Shown here in pieces: positions 51,271 to 60,340 of a stretch of 64,000 nucleotides of DNA. Source of the stretch: an uncultured Roseicyclus sp. (GTDB lineage: Bacteria > Pseudomonadota > Alphaproteobacteria > Rhodobacterales > Rhodobacteraceae); the NCBI GenBank assembly GCA_947494975.1, contig CANLXA010000003.1, forward strand, positions 682,001-746,000, given 5' to 3'. A program made the translations under genes and the position numbers. Below the pieces are notes generated by a model, which searched no databases, was not told the origin of the DNA, and saw only the letters and a program-made list of their open reading frames with translations. Within the stretch, counting starts at the first letter, position 1; every line of letters starts with the position of its first letter.

Positions 51271-52041
51271 ATGCTCTACTACACCACCTCAGGGGACAGC
51301 ATCCACGATCCGCTGCTGTTCTTGCATGCGGGAAACTACTCGGGAACGATGTGGCGTGACATCGCCGAGCACGTGTCGGGCCTGCACTGCATCTTTGTCG
51401 ACTTGCCCGGCCATGGCTATTCGCGCGATATCGACCTGACGTCTCTCGATCAGGCGGCGGATGCCGTCGCCATGGTGATCGAACAGGATTTCGAGGGCCG
51501 GCAGATCAACCTCGTCGGGCTTTCGTTCGGCGGCTATGTCGGATTGACGCTGATGGCGCGCCATCCACACCTGATCCGCCGGGCGATGCTCAGCGGGATC
51601 CATATCGGCAAGATCCCAAATGCACGCGCGATCAACTTGTTCGCCAGGCTCATGTCGCCCCTGATCCGCCTGCGCTGGATGCGCCGAAAACTCGCTGAAC
51701 CTCTGGGCGTTACCGATATGTCGATCATCGACCGCACCGACGGTCAACCCAACCTGACCCCGCGCACGATGCGCGCCATCCTCAGGCTCGTATCGGTATT
51801 CGATGTGCAAGACGATTTGCGCTCGATCCGTACCCCGACCCTGATGATCGCCGGGGGCAATGAACACGCCACGATTGTCGAGTCTCTCCATGTTTTCGAA
51901 GCGGCTATGCCCGCATGTACGACGCGCATCGTTCCCGAAATGGGCCATGCCTGGTGCAATGAAGATCCGCCTCTCTTCGCCCGGACCGTGCAGGCCTGGT
52001 GTGACGGCGACGCCCTTCCGCCCCTGCTGATCCCTGTCTGA
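51271..52041 (+). CDS. Alpha/beta-fold hydrolase (first)
   Basis: A 256-residue hydrolase with oxyanion region LLFLHAGNYSGTMWRDI (about 13), the nucleophile elbow GLSFGGYVG (about 88, serine in G-x-S-x-G), the acid in IAGGNEHATIV region (about 195) and the histidine of EMGHAWCNEDP (about 228). HAGN replaces the common HGxG motif. No signal peptide. ATG 51271 follows GGGAAGGAAC; the longer open frame upstream is non-coding in character. It is the first of three plus-strand genes with short spacings, divergent from the AraC-type regulator. Substrate unknown, probably an ester or lactone. Confidence 0.85.
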   Translation: MLYYTTSGDSIHDPLLFLHAGNYSGTMWRDIAEHVSGLHCIFVDLPGHGYSRDIDLTSLDQAADAVAMVIEQDFEGRQINLVGLSFGGYVGLTLMARHPHLIRRAMLSGIHIGKIPNARAINLFARLMSPLIRLRWMRRKLAEPLGVTDMSIIDRTDGQPNLTPRTMRAILRLVSVFDVQDDLRSIRTPTLMIAGGNEHATIVESLHVFEAAMPACTTRIVPEMGHAWCNEDPPLFARTVQAWCDGDALPPLLIPV

Positions 52042-52079
52042 GCACCCGGTTGCAAACATCGTCGAAAGGAGGCCGACAT

Positions 52080-52805
52080 ATGAACCTCAAATGGTCAACC
52101 CATGGGGAAGGAGCGCCGCTTCTGCTGTTGCACGGATTTACCGGCACCGGTGACGACTGGCATCAGGTTTTCGGCCGGACGCCAACCGGCATGACCCACT
52201 TGATGCCCGACCTCCCGGGCCATGGTGGCTCCCCCTCGCTCGCACACTTCACGTTTCGCGAGGCTGCAAACCTCATTCGGGAGGACCTCGATGATATGGG
52301 GATCCGTGCCCTGCCAGCTATCGGTATGAGCGGTGGCGCTCAGGCGCTCATCCATCTCGCCACATCACAGCCAGATCGCATCAACGAAACGATCCTGATC
52401 AGCACCGCACCCTACTTTCCTCAGCAGGCGCGCGCTCTGATGCAAGCCGCCGGACCGGAGCACCAATCTCAAGACGCCTGGGCCGATATGCGACGGACAC
52501 ACGGCGATGACGACCAGCGCATCCGAACCCTGTTCGAAACTGCGCGCGATTTCCACAAGAGCTACGACGACGTGAACTTCACCCCTCCCCTGCTCGGGCG
52601 CATGCGCGGCCCGAGCCTGATCGTTCACGGCGACAGCGATCCACTTTACCCGGTCTCTTGCGCGGTCGGCCTGTTCGAGGCGATCCCGGATGCACGTTTG
52701 TGGATCATGCCGGGACAGGGACATTGCCCTGTGTTCGGTGCGAACGCAGGTGTGTTCCGCGCCACAGCGCTCGACTTCCTGGGCGGGAGGGCTGAGGTGA
52801 GATGA
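52080..52805 (+). CDS. Alpha/beta-fold hydrolase (second)
   Basis: A 241-residue hydrolase related to but diverged from its neighbour. It shows LLLLHGFTGTGDDWHQVF (about 14), LPGHGGSP (about 46), the nucleophile elbow GMSGGAQAL (serine, about 84), VHGDSDPLYP with the aspartate (about 182) and PGQGHCPVFGA with the histidine (about 212). ATG 52080 follows a consensus AAGGAGG. Its stop codon overlaps the start of the next gene. The full triad predicts esterase/lipase-like activity in the cytoplasm. Confidence 0.87.
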   Translation: MNLKWSTHGEGAPLLLLHGFTGTGDDWHQVFGRTPTGMTHLMPDLPGHGGSPSLAHFTFREAANLIREDLDDMGIRALPAIGMSGGAQALIHLATSQPDRINETILISTAPYFPQQARALMQAAGPEHQSQDAWADMRRTHGDDDQRIRTLFETARDFHKSYDDVNFTPPLLGRMRGPSLIVHGDSDPLYPVSCAVGLFEAIPDARLWIMPGQGHCPVFGANAGVFRATALDFLGGRAEVR

Positions 52806-53266
52806 CCTACACCGTCTTCGTCGAGGCCACCTACCCGTCGGATGCCGACGCCACCTTTCGAGAGGCGTTGGATCTGGCCGAGATGCAGGAGGCCATGCGC
52901 GGGCTTGCCGTCTATCACGGCCTCCCACAGCGCAACATCCTGGAAGGCGACACAATCATCGTCGATGTCACCCTGTTCAAGCTGTTCACGACAAAAAACC
53001 ATATGATGCATGTGGAACGATTGGATCCTGAGGCGCGCATCATTCAAAGTCGCGAGCGCAACAGCCGCATCGACCGCTGGGATCACATGTTGAACATCCA
53101 ACCCACCACCACGGGCTGCGTCTGGCGCGACAGGGTGACCCTCGATGCCGGGATCAGCACCTTCCTGACGGCGCGGTTTTGCCGGTTCATCTATGTACGG
53201 CGGCATCGCATGCGAAAGGCGCGCAACATCCGCTCCCTGATCATGCGCGGTGACTGCACGGCCTGA
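52802..53266 (+). CDS. Uncharacterised small protein, possibly SRPBCC-like
   Basis: A 154-residue protein translated in an ATGA overlap with the second hydrolase. I do not recognise it firmly. Alternating strands and the block RIDRWDHMLNIQPTTTGCVWRDRVTLDAG (split around 88-116) resemble START/SRPBCC ligand-binding domains, and the basic tail CRFIYVRRHRMRKARNIRS follows. No signal peptide. Its fixed place after two hydrolases suggests it binds their substrate or product. Confidence 0.6.
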   Translation: MTYTVFVEATYPSDADATFREALDLAEMQEAMRGLAVYHGLPQRNILEGDTIIVDVTLFKLFTTKNHMMHVERLDPEARIIQSRERNSRIDRWDHMLNIQPTTTGCVWRDRVTLDAGISTFLTARFCRFIYVRRHRMRKARNIRSLIMRGDCTA

Positions 53267-53349
53267 GAGATTGGCGGCTAGACGCGATCAAGAGGTCTCT
53301 TTGCGGCGTTGCCGACGTCCGGCGGGCATTGTTCGCCCGGCCCTCGCGG

Positions 53350-54666
53350 TCAGTCTGTCCGCGACTCTTCGGCAAGTTCGGCCGCAAGCGCGATGGCCCG
53401 ATCAAGCTGAGGGTCGTGCCCTGCCGCAAATGGCGGATCGAACGGAACCACATGGTCCGGTCGGACCCCCTGCCCCTCCAGCCGAACACCGTCGACGCGC
53501 GTTTCGGCAACGGCAACATAAAGCAGGCTGCCATCCGTCAGCGCATTTATCCGCCCCGCCAACACGGCACCCGCGGTCGTCTCGCCGACGATCGGGCCGA
53601 GGCCAAGCATGCGAAACCCATGCGCGAAAACCTCCTTGCCGGACCGGGTGCCTTCATCGACCAACAAGACAACCGGTCTGTCCCAAGCGCTTGCAAACGC
53701 CCGTTCCTCTCCATCCCGTCCGGTACTTGAGAGTTGCACGCTTTGGGCCGCGAACAGGTTCAGATAGGTGCTGTTCGCCCCACCCCATCCCCCCCTCAAA
53801 TCAAGGACAAGCGCCTCGGCGTCTCTCAGCTGCCCATAAAGCAGGGTCTCCACCAGAATGTCTTGGTACCGCTGCCCCGCATAGGACCAGGCGTGGATGT
53901 AGCCGACCGCGCTTCCGCCGACATCAAACACTCCGGTACTGTCCCGCATGGCCGTTTCAAACATCGTGCGGCCGTCAAGGAGGATGGGCGTCACCTCCAG
54001 TGACAAAAACACACCCGGGCGACGCTCGATACGCAGCGTATTTGTCTGTCCCGCCTGCCCCTCGAACGACCGGATCGGATGGAAGCTTCGGCCATCGACC
54101 GACACGATCCGATCCCCCACGACGACACCGGCCTCGTCCGCCGGGTGTCCATCGAGAACGCCGACCACGAAGTCCCCTTCGGGCCGCGTTTCAACGAAAA
54201 CGCCGATCCCCGCATAGATCGGCGCCCCATCCGTCAGATAGGGGCCCAGATCGTCTGCCAGCGCCGCGTAGCCCGGCAGGAATATCCCCGCGAGCTGATA
54301 CCATAGCGGGCTGTCGCGCACGTATAGCCGGGTGTGCGAGGCCTCCAGGACCGCCAGCATTTCATTGATGGTTTCTGCAAAGAGCTCCACGTCCATGTCG
54401 GGCACGACGCGCTCGCGATATGTCGCGACATGGGCGGCCCAGTCGATCCCGTTCATCGATGGATCGAAAAACTGATCACTGACGGTCGCCGCAATCTCAT
54501 CGAAGGTGGTCAGACGATCATCGGCCCACAGGGGCGAGGCGTGCAGAACACTCAACGCGACACACAGGGCGGTTGGACCTCTCAACAGTCGCTTCAATGG
54601 AGTTGAGTAGCGTCGCGGGAGGCGCGGCGGAGCTTTGAATGGTTCCCAAAAGGTGGCTCGGTCCAT
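53350..54666 (-). CDS. S41-family (tail-specific-protease-like) peptidase with PDZ domain
   Basis: A 438-residue secreted peptidase. An unusually long, basic N-terminus precedes a signal segment ending LWA-DDRLT (residue 49). Then come an N-terminal helical region, a PDZ domain (YAGIGVFVETRPEGDFVVGVLDGHPADEAGVVVGDRIVSVDG, about 155-195) and the catalytic domain. The last has VLDLRGGWGGANS, the nucleophile serine in DEGTRSGKEVFA (about 345) and VGETTAGAV (about 370). The GETTAGA form is closer to tricorn/S41B members than to CtpA, whose lysine is missing here. It is 30 bases downstream of the mipA-like gene. Confidence 0.85.
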   Translation of the reverse strand: MDRATFWEPFKAPPRLPRRYSTPLKRLLRGPTALCVALSVLHASPLWADDRLTTFDEIAATVSDQFFDPSMNGIDWAAHVATYRERVVPDMDVELFAETINEMLAVLEASHTRLYVRDSPLWYQLAGIFLPGYAALADDLGPYLTDGAPIYAGIGVFVETRPEGDFVVGVLDGHPADEAGVVVGDRIVSVDGRSFHPIRSFEGQAGQTNTLRIERRPGVFLSLEVTPILLDGRTMFETAMRDSTGVFDVGGSAVGYIHAWSYAGQRYQDILVETLLYGQLRDAEALVLDLRGGWGGANSTYLNLFAAQSVQLSSTGRDGEERAFASAWDRPVVLLVDEGTRSGKEVFAHGFRMLGLGPIVGETTAGAVLAGRINALTDGSLLYVAVAETRVDGVRLEGQGVRPDHVVPFDPPFAAGHDPQLDRAIALAAELAEESRTD

Positions 54667-54696
54667 GTCTTCACAATCCCTTCGTGGTCCTCGACG

Positions 54697-55440
54697 TTAG
54701 AACGAATAAGCGATGCCGAAGCTGATCAAGGATGCGTGGGCCTGCTCCACCAGCGGGCTGTCACGATAGGCACGGCCCAGATATTCGTACTCGACATTGC
54801 CGATCATCGCGACATTCTCGCCGACCGGATAAGTGACGGAGATCCCGACGAACGGGGTTGTGGTGGAGCCCGGCGAGTAGGCATTCGGCGCCGCCGTCGC
54901 TTCGGAGGCCGAAACGCCGATCAGATAGGCGTTGAGGTCGTCGTCGCGGTGTCGGGCCCCCGCGGATGCCTCGACAAGTGCGGGACCGGCGGCAATGCCG
55001 CGCCGCGCGGCGAGTTCCAGCGCGTACCCGCCGTGTTCGTCAAGCAGATCGTGACGAAAGTCCAACGTGGCGCGGAGCTCGGCATTCAGCCGAAACGCGG
55101 CAGACACTGTCCCTTCCAGTGTGCCGTCGCGGTCAAGCCCCGAGAAACGCGCCGTCTCGGGAAAATCAGGCGCCCAGCGCGGCGCAAGACCGACCCTGAA
55201 CTGAAACCGCTCGCCCTGGACGACACCAATCGACACCCCGTCGAGCCCCAGATGCAGAGCTTCGGTATCATACGCGACAAACCCGCCCGCCCCGAAATCC
55301 GACTCCTCACCGACATAGATGCCAGCCTCCGAGCCAACACCCGCGCCGATGGTCCATTGCCCGTCCGCAGCTACGGATGAAGGAGACGTCAGCGCCATCG
55401 CCACAAAGAGAAGAGACGATATTTTTGGATTCTTTTTCAT
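54697..55440 (-). CDS. MipA/OmpV-family outer-membrane protein
   Basis: A 247-residue beta-barrel protein with a signal peptide ending SVAA-DGQ (residue 25). The MipA/OmpV features include GLDGVSIGVVQGERFQFRVGLA (split around 66-88), amphipathic strands ending in aromatic residues, and the C-terminal LISFGIAYSF with terminal phenylalanine recognised by the BAM machinery. Family members are linked to murein-synthase scaffolding or outer-membrane adaptation. It begins an apparent two-gene unit with the S41 peptidase. The divergent interval of 267 bases upstream serves the serine hydrolase at 55708. Confidence 0.85.
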   Translation of the reverse strand: MKKNPKISSLLFVAMALTSPSSVAADGQWTIGAGVGSEAGIYVGEESDFGAGGFVAYDTEALHLGLDGVSIGVVQGERFQFRVGLAPRWAPDFPETARFSGLDRDGTLEGTVSAAFRLNAELRATLDFRHDLLDEHGGYALELAARRGIAAGPALVEASAGARHRDDDLNAYLIGVSASEATAAPNAYSPGSTTTPFVGISVTYPVGENVAMIGNVEYEYLGRAYRDSPLVEQAHASLISFGIAYSF

Positions 55441-55707
55441 GTCAGACCTGCTCGATATTTGTTCGAGCGAGATGTCTGCATTGCGACGCTGTTTGTCGTC
55501 TCACCCCGTCGGCAAGGACGGCAATTGGCGTCCGTTCCTGCCCTTCGGGACTGCACAGGTTCTCCGGACAATCACGTCGCGCCTGCGCGATTCCATCGCC
55601 TGTCCGGGCCGTTCGGCACGGACGCCGAAACCGATGCCATCCCTTGGAACCATCGGCTTGTCACACATATCTTTTCGAGCGATGCCATCCTCCGGGGACC
55701 GCTTTCC

Positions 55708-56859
55708 ATGACCAGCATTCGGATCAAGCCGGGCATGATTGTCTTATCCTTATGGACGGCGGGCTGCGCCGTTGCCGAACCTTCCGGTCCGGAAGCGTGC
55801 CGGGCCCTTGCGGCCTATACCGGGCCACCGATGCGGGATGATCTTACGCTGTCCGCCCTGACACGCGCCGCCGCAAACCAATCCGGCCTGTCGTCGTCCG
55901 AGGTTCTACGCCTCGACACCGCCTTCGACGCCGCGTTCGGGGCAACGAACGCCCGATCAATGACCGCGGCCGTCTGGCAAGGTGGCGGCGAAAGCTGGAC
56001 CATGCAACAGGGCGCCTCGCAGGCCCAGCTTCACTACTGGGCGAGCGTTGGAAAAATCATCACCGCGCTGACCGTGATGCAGCTGGATGCAACCGGTCGG
56101 CTGTCACTCGACGATCCGATTTCAGCTTTCGTCGGCGACGTTCCGAATGGGGATCGCATCACTCTGCGCATGCTCCTGAACCATACATCCGGGCTCTTCA
56201 GCGCCAACGAGGACCCGCGACAACAGGCGCGCCGCGGCCCGCTGACGCTGTCCGAAGAACTCGAAATCCTGGCGCGACGCGGCCCTTACTCCTGTCCCGG
56301 CGCGATCTGGCGTTATTCCAATTCGGGATATGCGCTGCTCGGTGCGGTGATTGAAGAGGTCACCGGACACCCCTATCACGTTGCGGCGACGGACCTGGTC
56401 CTGTCACGCAGCCGCGCGAGAGGTCTGCGGATGGTCGCGCCTGACGACCCGCTCGACGACACCGTCCCCCTGGCCGGGCCAGCCGAACCGACCGCCTTCC
56501 AGCCGACTTACGCGCAAGCGGCGGGCGGGCTGGTCGCCGACGCAGGCAGCATGAGCGTCTTGTTGCAAGATATCTTCAGCGGACGGATTGTACCCGAGGG
56601 GCAGCTTCACGAGATGGTCGATGACCTTTTCCCCATGGGCGGCCCGGGTCTTTGGTACGGATTGGGCGTCATGGTCTACGATGTGCCTGGCGAACGGGGG
56701 CCGACGACTTGGATTGGTCATTCCGGAGGGGTGGCGGGCGGACGCGCCGTCATTGCATACGTGCCATCACGGCACGCCATCGTCGCGGTGGCATTCACCG
56801 GCGAAGGCTCTGCCGAGGCCACTGCCAATCTCCTCATTTCTGCTCTGGATCAGGATTGA
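55708..56859 (+). CDS. Class C beta-lactamase-like serine hydrolase lipoprotein
   Basis: A 383-residue serine hydrolase of the beta-lactamase/D-Ala-D-Ala-carboxypeptidase-like fold. The signal has lipobox WTAGC (Cys about residue 20). Active-site motifs are SVGK (S-x-x-K, about 114), YSNSGY (Y-x-N, about 206) and HSGG (in place of K-T-G, about 342). ITLRMLLNHTSGLF is the hallmark of the family. ATG 55708 was chosen because the signal peptide begins there; longer upstream reading lacks it. HSGG is usual in esterase-like or peptidase members, so clinical-type beta-lactamase activity is unlikely. Confidence 0.87.
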   Translation: MTSIRIKPGMIVLSLWTAGCAVAEPSGPEACRALAAYTGPPMRDDLTLSALTRAAANQSGLSSSEVLRLDTAFDAAFGATNARSMTAAVWQGGGESWTMQQGASQAQLHYWASVGKIITALTVMQLDATGRLSLDDPISAFVGDVPNGDRITLRMLLNHTSGLFSANEDPRQQARRGPLTLSEELEILARRGPYSCPGAIWRYSNSGYALLGAVIEEVTGHPYHVAATDLVLSRSRARGLRMVAPDDPLDDTVPLAGPAEPTAFQPTYAQAAGGLVADAGSMSVLLQDIFSGRIVPEGQLHEMVDDLFPMGGPGLWYGLGVMVYDVPGERGPTTWIGHSGGVAGGRAVIAYVPSRHAIVAVAFTGEGSAEATANLLISALDQD

Positions 56860-57445
56860 TGATCCCTGCCCTCGTGCCTGATTTTCTGGCAATGGTGAAC
56901 CGAGAGATGTTGCAGTACAAAACAGTTCCGCTGGCGGCCGTCCCTATCCCATCGGCCCTTCCGGCCTATGCGGGGCGCTTGAGCGACGGCTGCATCGACC
57001 CGTCGCAACAAACCCAATGTAACCTTGTTCCTTCGGCGGGCGCGCACAACATCGCAATGAATTGAAGGCCCTGACAGGGTTGCGGGTCTACGCATTGCCG
57101 CCAATCGCCGCAAACGCAAAAGTGGCCTGAACTCCCCCGGTAGGGCAACAAAGGTTGCTTCCCCTTTTTCGACCGTTGAGCGTGCCATGCGAATTGGGTC
57201 GGATGCGGATGGCAACCCGGTGCGTCCTTGGTTTTGAACCAAGAACCTAATGCTGACAAAATGTCTCTCATTGTGTCTAGGTTTCCAATCCAGCTCAGTT
57301 CTATACATTTCGCGGTAAGAGCGACTGCGCGACCATCTGCGCGGGTCGAAGGCATCAAATCACTGCTGTGACGCGCCGGGCAGCGAAACCGAATAAGGGC
57401 AGACGTCTCCGTGTGTTGATGTCAATCATTGGACAAGGAAAAGGC
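56860..57445. other. Interval before the FGE gene; no firmly supported gene
   Basis: A 68-codon frame (56859-57065, MIPALVPDFLAMVNREML…) starts in overlap with the hydrolase stop, but it is of low complexity and unrecognised. The following 250 bases are comparatively AT-rich around 57240-57310 (ACATTTCGCGGTAAG) and may contain the FGE promoter. No repeats or insertion-sequence ends were found. Confidence 0.4.
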
Positions 57446-58378
57446 ATGACCTGCTGCACGCCGCCACGGGACGGGTCCCTTGAATACTCCCATCAAAGCG
57501 CAAAGAGTGGCGAGGATCACAGCGGCATCGAAACGGTGACCATCTCCGGTGGATCCGCCATCGTCGGAACCGGCGCTCCGCAAATTCCGGACGACGGAGA
57601 AGGGCCACTCCGCACAGTCACGATCAAACCTTTCCGCATGGCCGCCACGACCGTCACCAACGATGCCTTTCGCGCCTTCGTCGAGTCCACCGGATACGTG
57701 ACGGAGGCCGAACGCTTCGGCTGGTCGTTTGTCTTCTGGAGCCAGGTGCCCGAGCATGTGGGCCCCACGCAGGCCGTCAGCGAGGTCGAATGGTGGCGCC
57801 GCGTCGACGGGGCCTGCTGGTCTGCGCCGAACGGCCCCACGACCGAGGATGCCTGCTTGCCCGATCATCCTGTTGTCCACATCTCATGGAACGACGCCCG
57901 GGCTTATGCCGATTGGGTCGGTGGACGACTTCCGACCGAGGCCGAATGGGAACACGCCGCCCGCGCAGGTCAGGGCGACGTGAAGTTCCCCTGGGGCGAT
58001 ACCGAGCCAAATGATACCGACTTTACGCCCTGTAATATCTGGCAAGGTCACTTCCCGAAGGAAAACACCGCTGTCGATGGCTTCGTCACGACGGCACCTG
58101 CTCGGTCATATGAGCCGAATGCTTGGGGGATTTATAATCTGTCTGGCAATGTCTGGGAGTGGACGTCTGACGCTTATCGGGTGCGATCGTTGAAAAAGGC
58201 GGTCAAAGAGCGGCTGTCGGGCATGAAAGGCTACAAACTGTCAAAAGGCGGATCGTTCCTTTGCCATCGTAGCTATTGCTATCGGTATCGCATAGCCGCT
58301 CGGTCAGGCTCATCACCAGACAGCTCGACAACGCATCACGGGTTCCGGGTGGTCTGGTCGGACGGAGCGGTCAGATGA
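57446..58378 (+). CDS. Formylglycine-generating enzyme (sulfatase-modifying factor)
   Basis: A 310-residue FGE-sulfatase-domain protein. It begins MTCCTPPRDGS, an N-terminal di-cysteine as in other bacterial FGEs, then GGSAIVGTGAPQIPDDGEGP (about 34), HPVVHISWNDARAYADWVGG (about 142), LPTEAEWEHAARAG and NLSGNVWEWTSDAY. The copper-binding catalytic pair sits in GGSFLCHRSYCYRYRIAARSG (cysteines about 272 and 277). It oxidises the cysteine of C-x-P-x-R in sulfatases to formylglycine. ATG 57446 follows AAGGAAAAGG. The client is probably the sulfatase at 63370. Its 3' end overlaps the convergent gene by eight bases. Confidence 0.92.
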   Translation: MTCCTPPRDGSLEYSHQSAKSGEDHSGIETVTISGGSAIVGTGAPQIPDDGEGPLRTVTIKPFRMAATTVTNDAFRAFVESTGYVTEAERFGWSFVFWSQVPEHVGPTQAVSEVEWWRRVDGACWSAPNGPTTEDACLPDHPVVHISWNDARAYADWVGGRLPTEAEWEHAARAGQGDVKFPWGDTEPNDTDFTPCNIWQGHFPKENTAVDGFVTTAPARSYEPNAWGIYNLSGNVWEWTSDAYRVRSLKKAVKERLSGMKGYKLSKGGSFLCHRSYCYRYRIAARSGSSPDSSTTHHGFRVVWSDGAVR

Positions 58379-59507
58379 TCTCAGCATGAAGTGTCTGGAA
58401 TGGTGCCAGCGCATCCGGGATATGGTCTATTCCCAGACCCGGTCCATTGCCGCAGGTCCACATGCCGTCGACGACCGGTTCTTGCCCGTCAAAGAACCAT
58501 GACCGGAGCGGGTTTTCGTTCACGTCGACTTCCAGAAGGCCGTCCCCTCCCGCGCCCGCGAGCAATTCCGCCGATGCGGCCAGTCCGATGCCGGCCCCCA
58601 GAAAGTGCGGGAAATACCGACGACCGTTGGCAAGCGCGCTCCGGGCCACAGAAAGGCATGCGGTAACGCCGCCCCATTTGGCCACGTCTGGTTGGATCAC
58701 CGACAAAACCCCTGCCTTGACCGCCTGATCGAAGTTATCTTCGCCGACGATGTTCTCACCGCCTGCCAAAGGGATTGACGAGATCTCGGCCAAGGTCCGC
58801 CACTGTGCCGGATCGGCGAAGACCGGCAACGGCTCTTCCAGCCAATGCAACGGAATGTCGGAAACGCCGGCGACGAATTCCCGCGCTTGTGCCAGCGACC
58901 ATGCCTGATTTGCATCACAGGCGATCAGCTCCTGGTTTTTCAATCCGGCCTGAACCTCGTGAACGGCCGAGATGTCAGGGCCCATGTCGAAGCCCACTTT
59001 CAACTTGAACCGTTTGTGTCCCGCAGCACGGGCACGAGGCAGTAGATCGCCCGCTGCGACAATCTGGATCCCGCTGGCATAAGCGGGCACGTGGTCGGGC
59101 GCATCGGCGCGGATCAGCCGCCTTAGCGGCACCTCCGCGCGCCGCGCGGTCATATCCCAGACGGCTACATCAAGGCCCGCGATGACCTGTGCAAAGGGGC
59201 CGACCTCGCCGCATTGTACGGCGCGTATCTTGGTTTGGGCATCAAGTTTGCGGAACAATTCGGCTGGTGTTTCCACCGCCGCTTCCATTGCCAATTGTGC
59301 GATGTCCATCTCCAATAGCCGCACGCGATGTTCGGCTCCGGCGGCAGGCCAGTTGGCCCAGATCTCACCCCAACCAAACGCGCCGTCGCGGTCTTCGACG
59401 CGCACCAGCACCGCCGGGCGGTCGTGCATCACGCCAAAGGACGTCGCGACAGGTCTGTTGGTTGGTGACCGAAACGCCCAGGCCTGAATACGGGCGATGT
59501 CAATCAT
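58371..59507 (-). CDS. Mandelate racemase/muconate lactonizing (enolase-superfamily) enzyme
   Basis: A 378-residue enolase-superfamily enzyme. The capping domain is followed by a barrel with KLKVGFD (K-x-K, about 168), CDANQAW (metal Asp, about 198), LEEPLP (Glu, about 223), GGENIVGE (Glu, about 248), QPDVAKWGG (Asp, about 270) and the histidine of FPHFLGAG (about 300). The Asp-His pair places it in the mandelate-racemase subgroup, which includes acid-sugar dehydratases. The start overlaps the stop of the GntR gene (ATGA). Substrate unclear; its role in a sulfate-ester locus is discussed as a finding. Confidence 0.85.
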   Translation of the reverse strand: MIDIARIQAWAFRSPTNRPVATSFGVMHDRPAVLVRVEDRDGAFGWGEIWANWPAAGAEHRVRLLEMDIAQLAMEAAVETPAELFRKLDAQTKIRAVQCGEVGPFAQVIAGLDVAVWDMTARRAEVPLRRLIRADAPDHVPAYASGIQIVAAGDLLPRARAAGHKRFKLKVGFDMGPDISAVHEVQAGLKNQELIACDANQAWSLAQAREFVAGVSDIPLHWLEEPLPVFADPAQWRTLAEISSIPLAGGENIVGEDNFDQAVKAGVLSVIQPDVAKWGGVTACLSVARSALANGRRYFPHFLGAGIGLAASAELLAGAGGDGLLEVDVNENPLRSWFFDGQEPVVDGMWTCGNGPGLGIDHIPDALAPFQTLHAEII

Positions 59508-60250
59508 GCAAGAAGGTCCATTTCGAGGCGGACAAAGTCACTGCGATATGTGACGTCCGCAAGATAGATCACCCGATCTTGACTGTCGCAAAGGACGCGG
59601 CGGACCTCGACCACTGGGTCACCAACGGCGAGCCTCAGCAACCCGGCCGTGTCAAAGTCACACTTCCCGATCATCAGGGATTGCTGTGCCCGCGCCACAT
59701 CGACGTCGGCTGAATCGACCAAGACTGGCAAGGCAAGCTGGGTTCGGAATTCATCTTCATGACGGGCAAACACCTCTTTCTCGAAATAGATCGAGATCAC
59801 ACAATAGGTTTCGCCGTCACGGGTATGGGTGCGTCGCAGAAGGTGATAGCCCTTGTCTGACAGCACACCGATTTTGGGAAGGCCGGGCACGTCGGCGTCG
59901 CGGTCTTCCAAAAGGTCGAGCGCCGGTTTGTCACCACGATAATGATCGGCTAGCGTCGACAAGCGAGTGCCAAGATGCAGGCGGTCGCGCACTGGCGGCG
60001 GTGGCAGGACGGTCGTTCCGCGCCCGCGCCGCGATTCCAACAGCCCCTCTTCCTCGAGGATCTTCAACGCCTGCCGCACTGTGATCTTGGCGACGGAATA
60101 CTCTGCCGAAAGATCTGAAATCGTTGGCAAAAGATCACCCGTCTTCCAGACGCCGCGATCAAGATCCTGGCGCAGGATCTCGGCGATCTGAAGGTATAAC
60201 GGTGATCGGCTTTGCCGCAGCGTATCTATCATGGCGTGGGTTGGCCTCAT
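59504..60250 (-). CDS. GntR-family regulator, HutC/UTRA subfamily
   Basis: A 248-residue regulator with a winged-helix domain (SPLYLQIAEILRQDL, GDLLPTISDLSAEYSVAKIT and VRQALKILEEEGLLESRRGRG, about 16-82) and a UTRA ligand domain (GYHLLRRTHTRDGETYCVIS, about 132-152, and VEVRRVLCDSQDRVIYLADVTYRSD near the end). UTRA proteins bind sugar or organic-acid effectors. It is coupled to the enolase-superfamily gene and divergent from the GMC oxidoreductase gene. The intervening 90 bases carry nested palindromes that are its likely operators. A canonical TetR-type BetI is absent, so this locus is not controlled like standard bet genes. Confidence 0.88.
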   Translation of the reverse strand: MRPTHAMIDTLRQSRSPLYLQIAEILRQDLDRGVWKTGDLLPTISDLSAEYSVAKITVRQALKILEEEGLLESRRGRGTTVLPPPPVRDRLHLGTRLSTLADHYRGDKPALDLLEDRDADVPGLPKIGVLSDKGYHLLRRTHTRDGETYCVISIYFEKEVFARHEDEFRTQLALPVLVDSADVDVARAQQSLMIGKCDFDTAGLLRLAVGDPVVEVRRVLCDSQDRVIYLADVTYRSDFVRLEMDLLA

Positions 60251-60252
60251 TA

Positions 60253-60332
60253 AGTTCTAAAAACCTATATATAGAATTTTTGTTGCGGTGCCAGCCCAAC
60301 TCAATTAGTCCTAAAGTTAGAACTTTTTAGGA
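60253..60332. promoter_or_regulatory. Nested operators between gntR(UTRA) and the GMC oxidoreductase gene
   Basis: The AT-rich gap contains TTCTA…TAGAA (60255-60276) overlapping the palindrome CTATATATAG (60265-60274). A second site, TCCTAAA…TTTAGGA (60309-60332), has an inner AAGTT-AG-AACTT palindrome (60314-60325). The second repeat ends in TAGGA, which doubles as the ribosome-binding site of the TTG start at 60341. A bound repressor could block both divergent promoters and that start. Sites are seen; the binding protein is inferred. Confidence 0.55.
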
Positions 60333-60340
60333 TCGGTAGC

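Noticed and set aside
55708-56859. The class C-like hydrolase as a resistance beta-lactamase
   Set aside because: The third active-site box is HSGG instead of KTG, which is usual for esterase or peptidase members of the fold.
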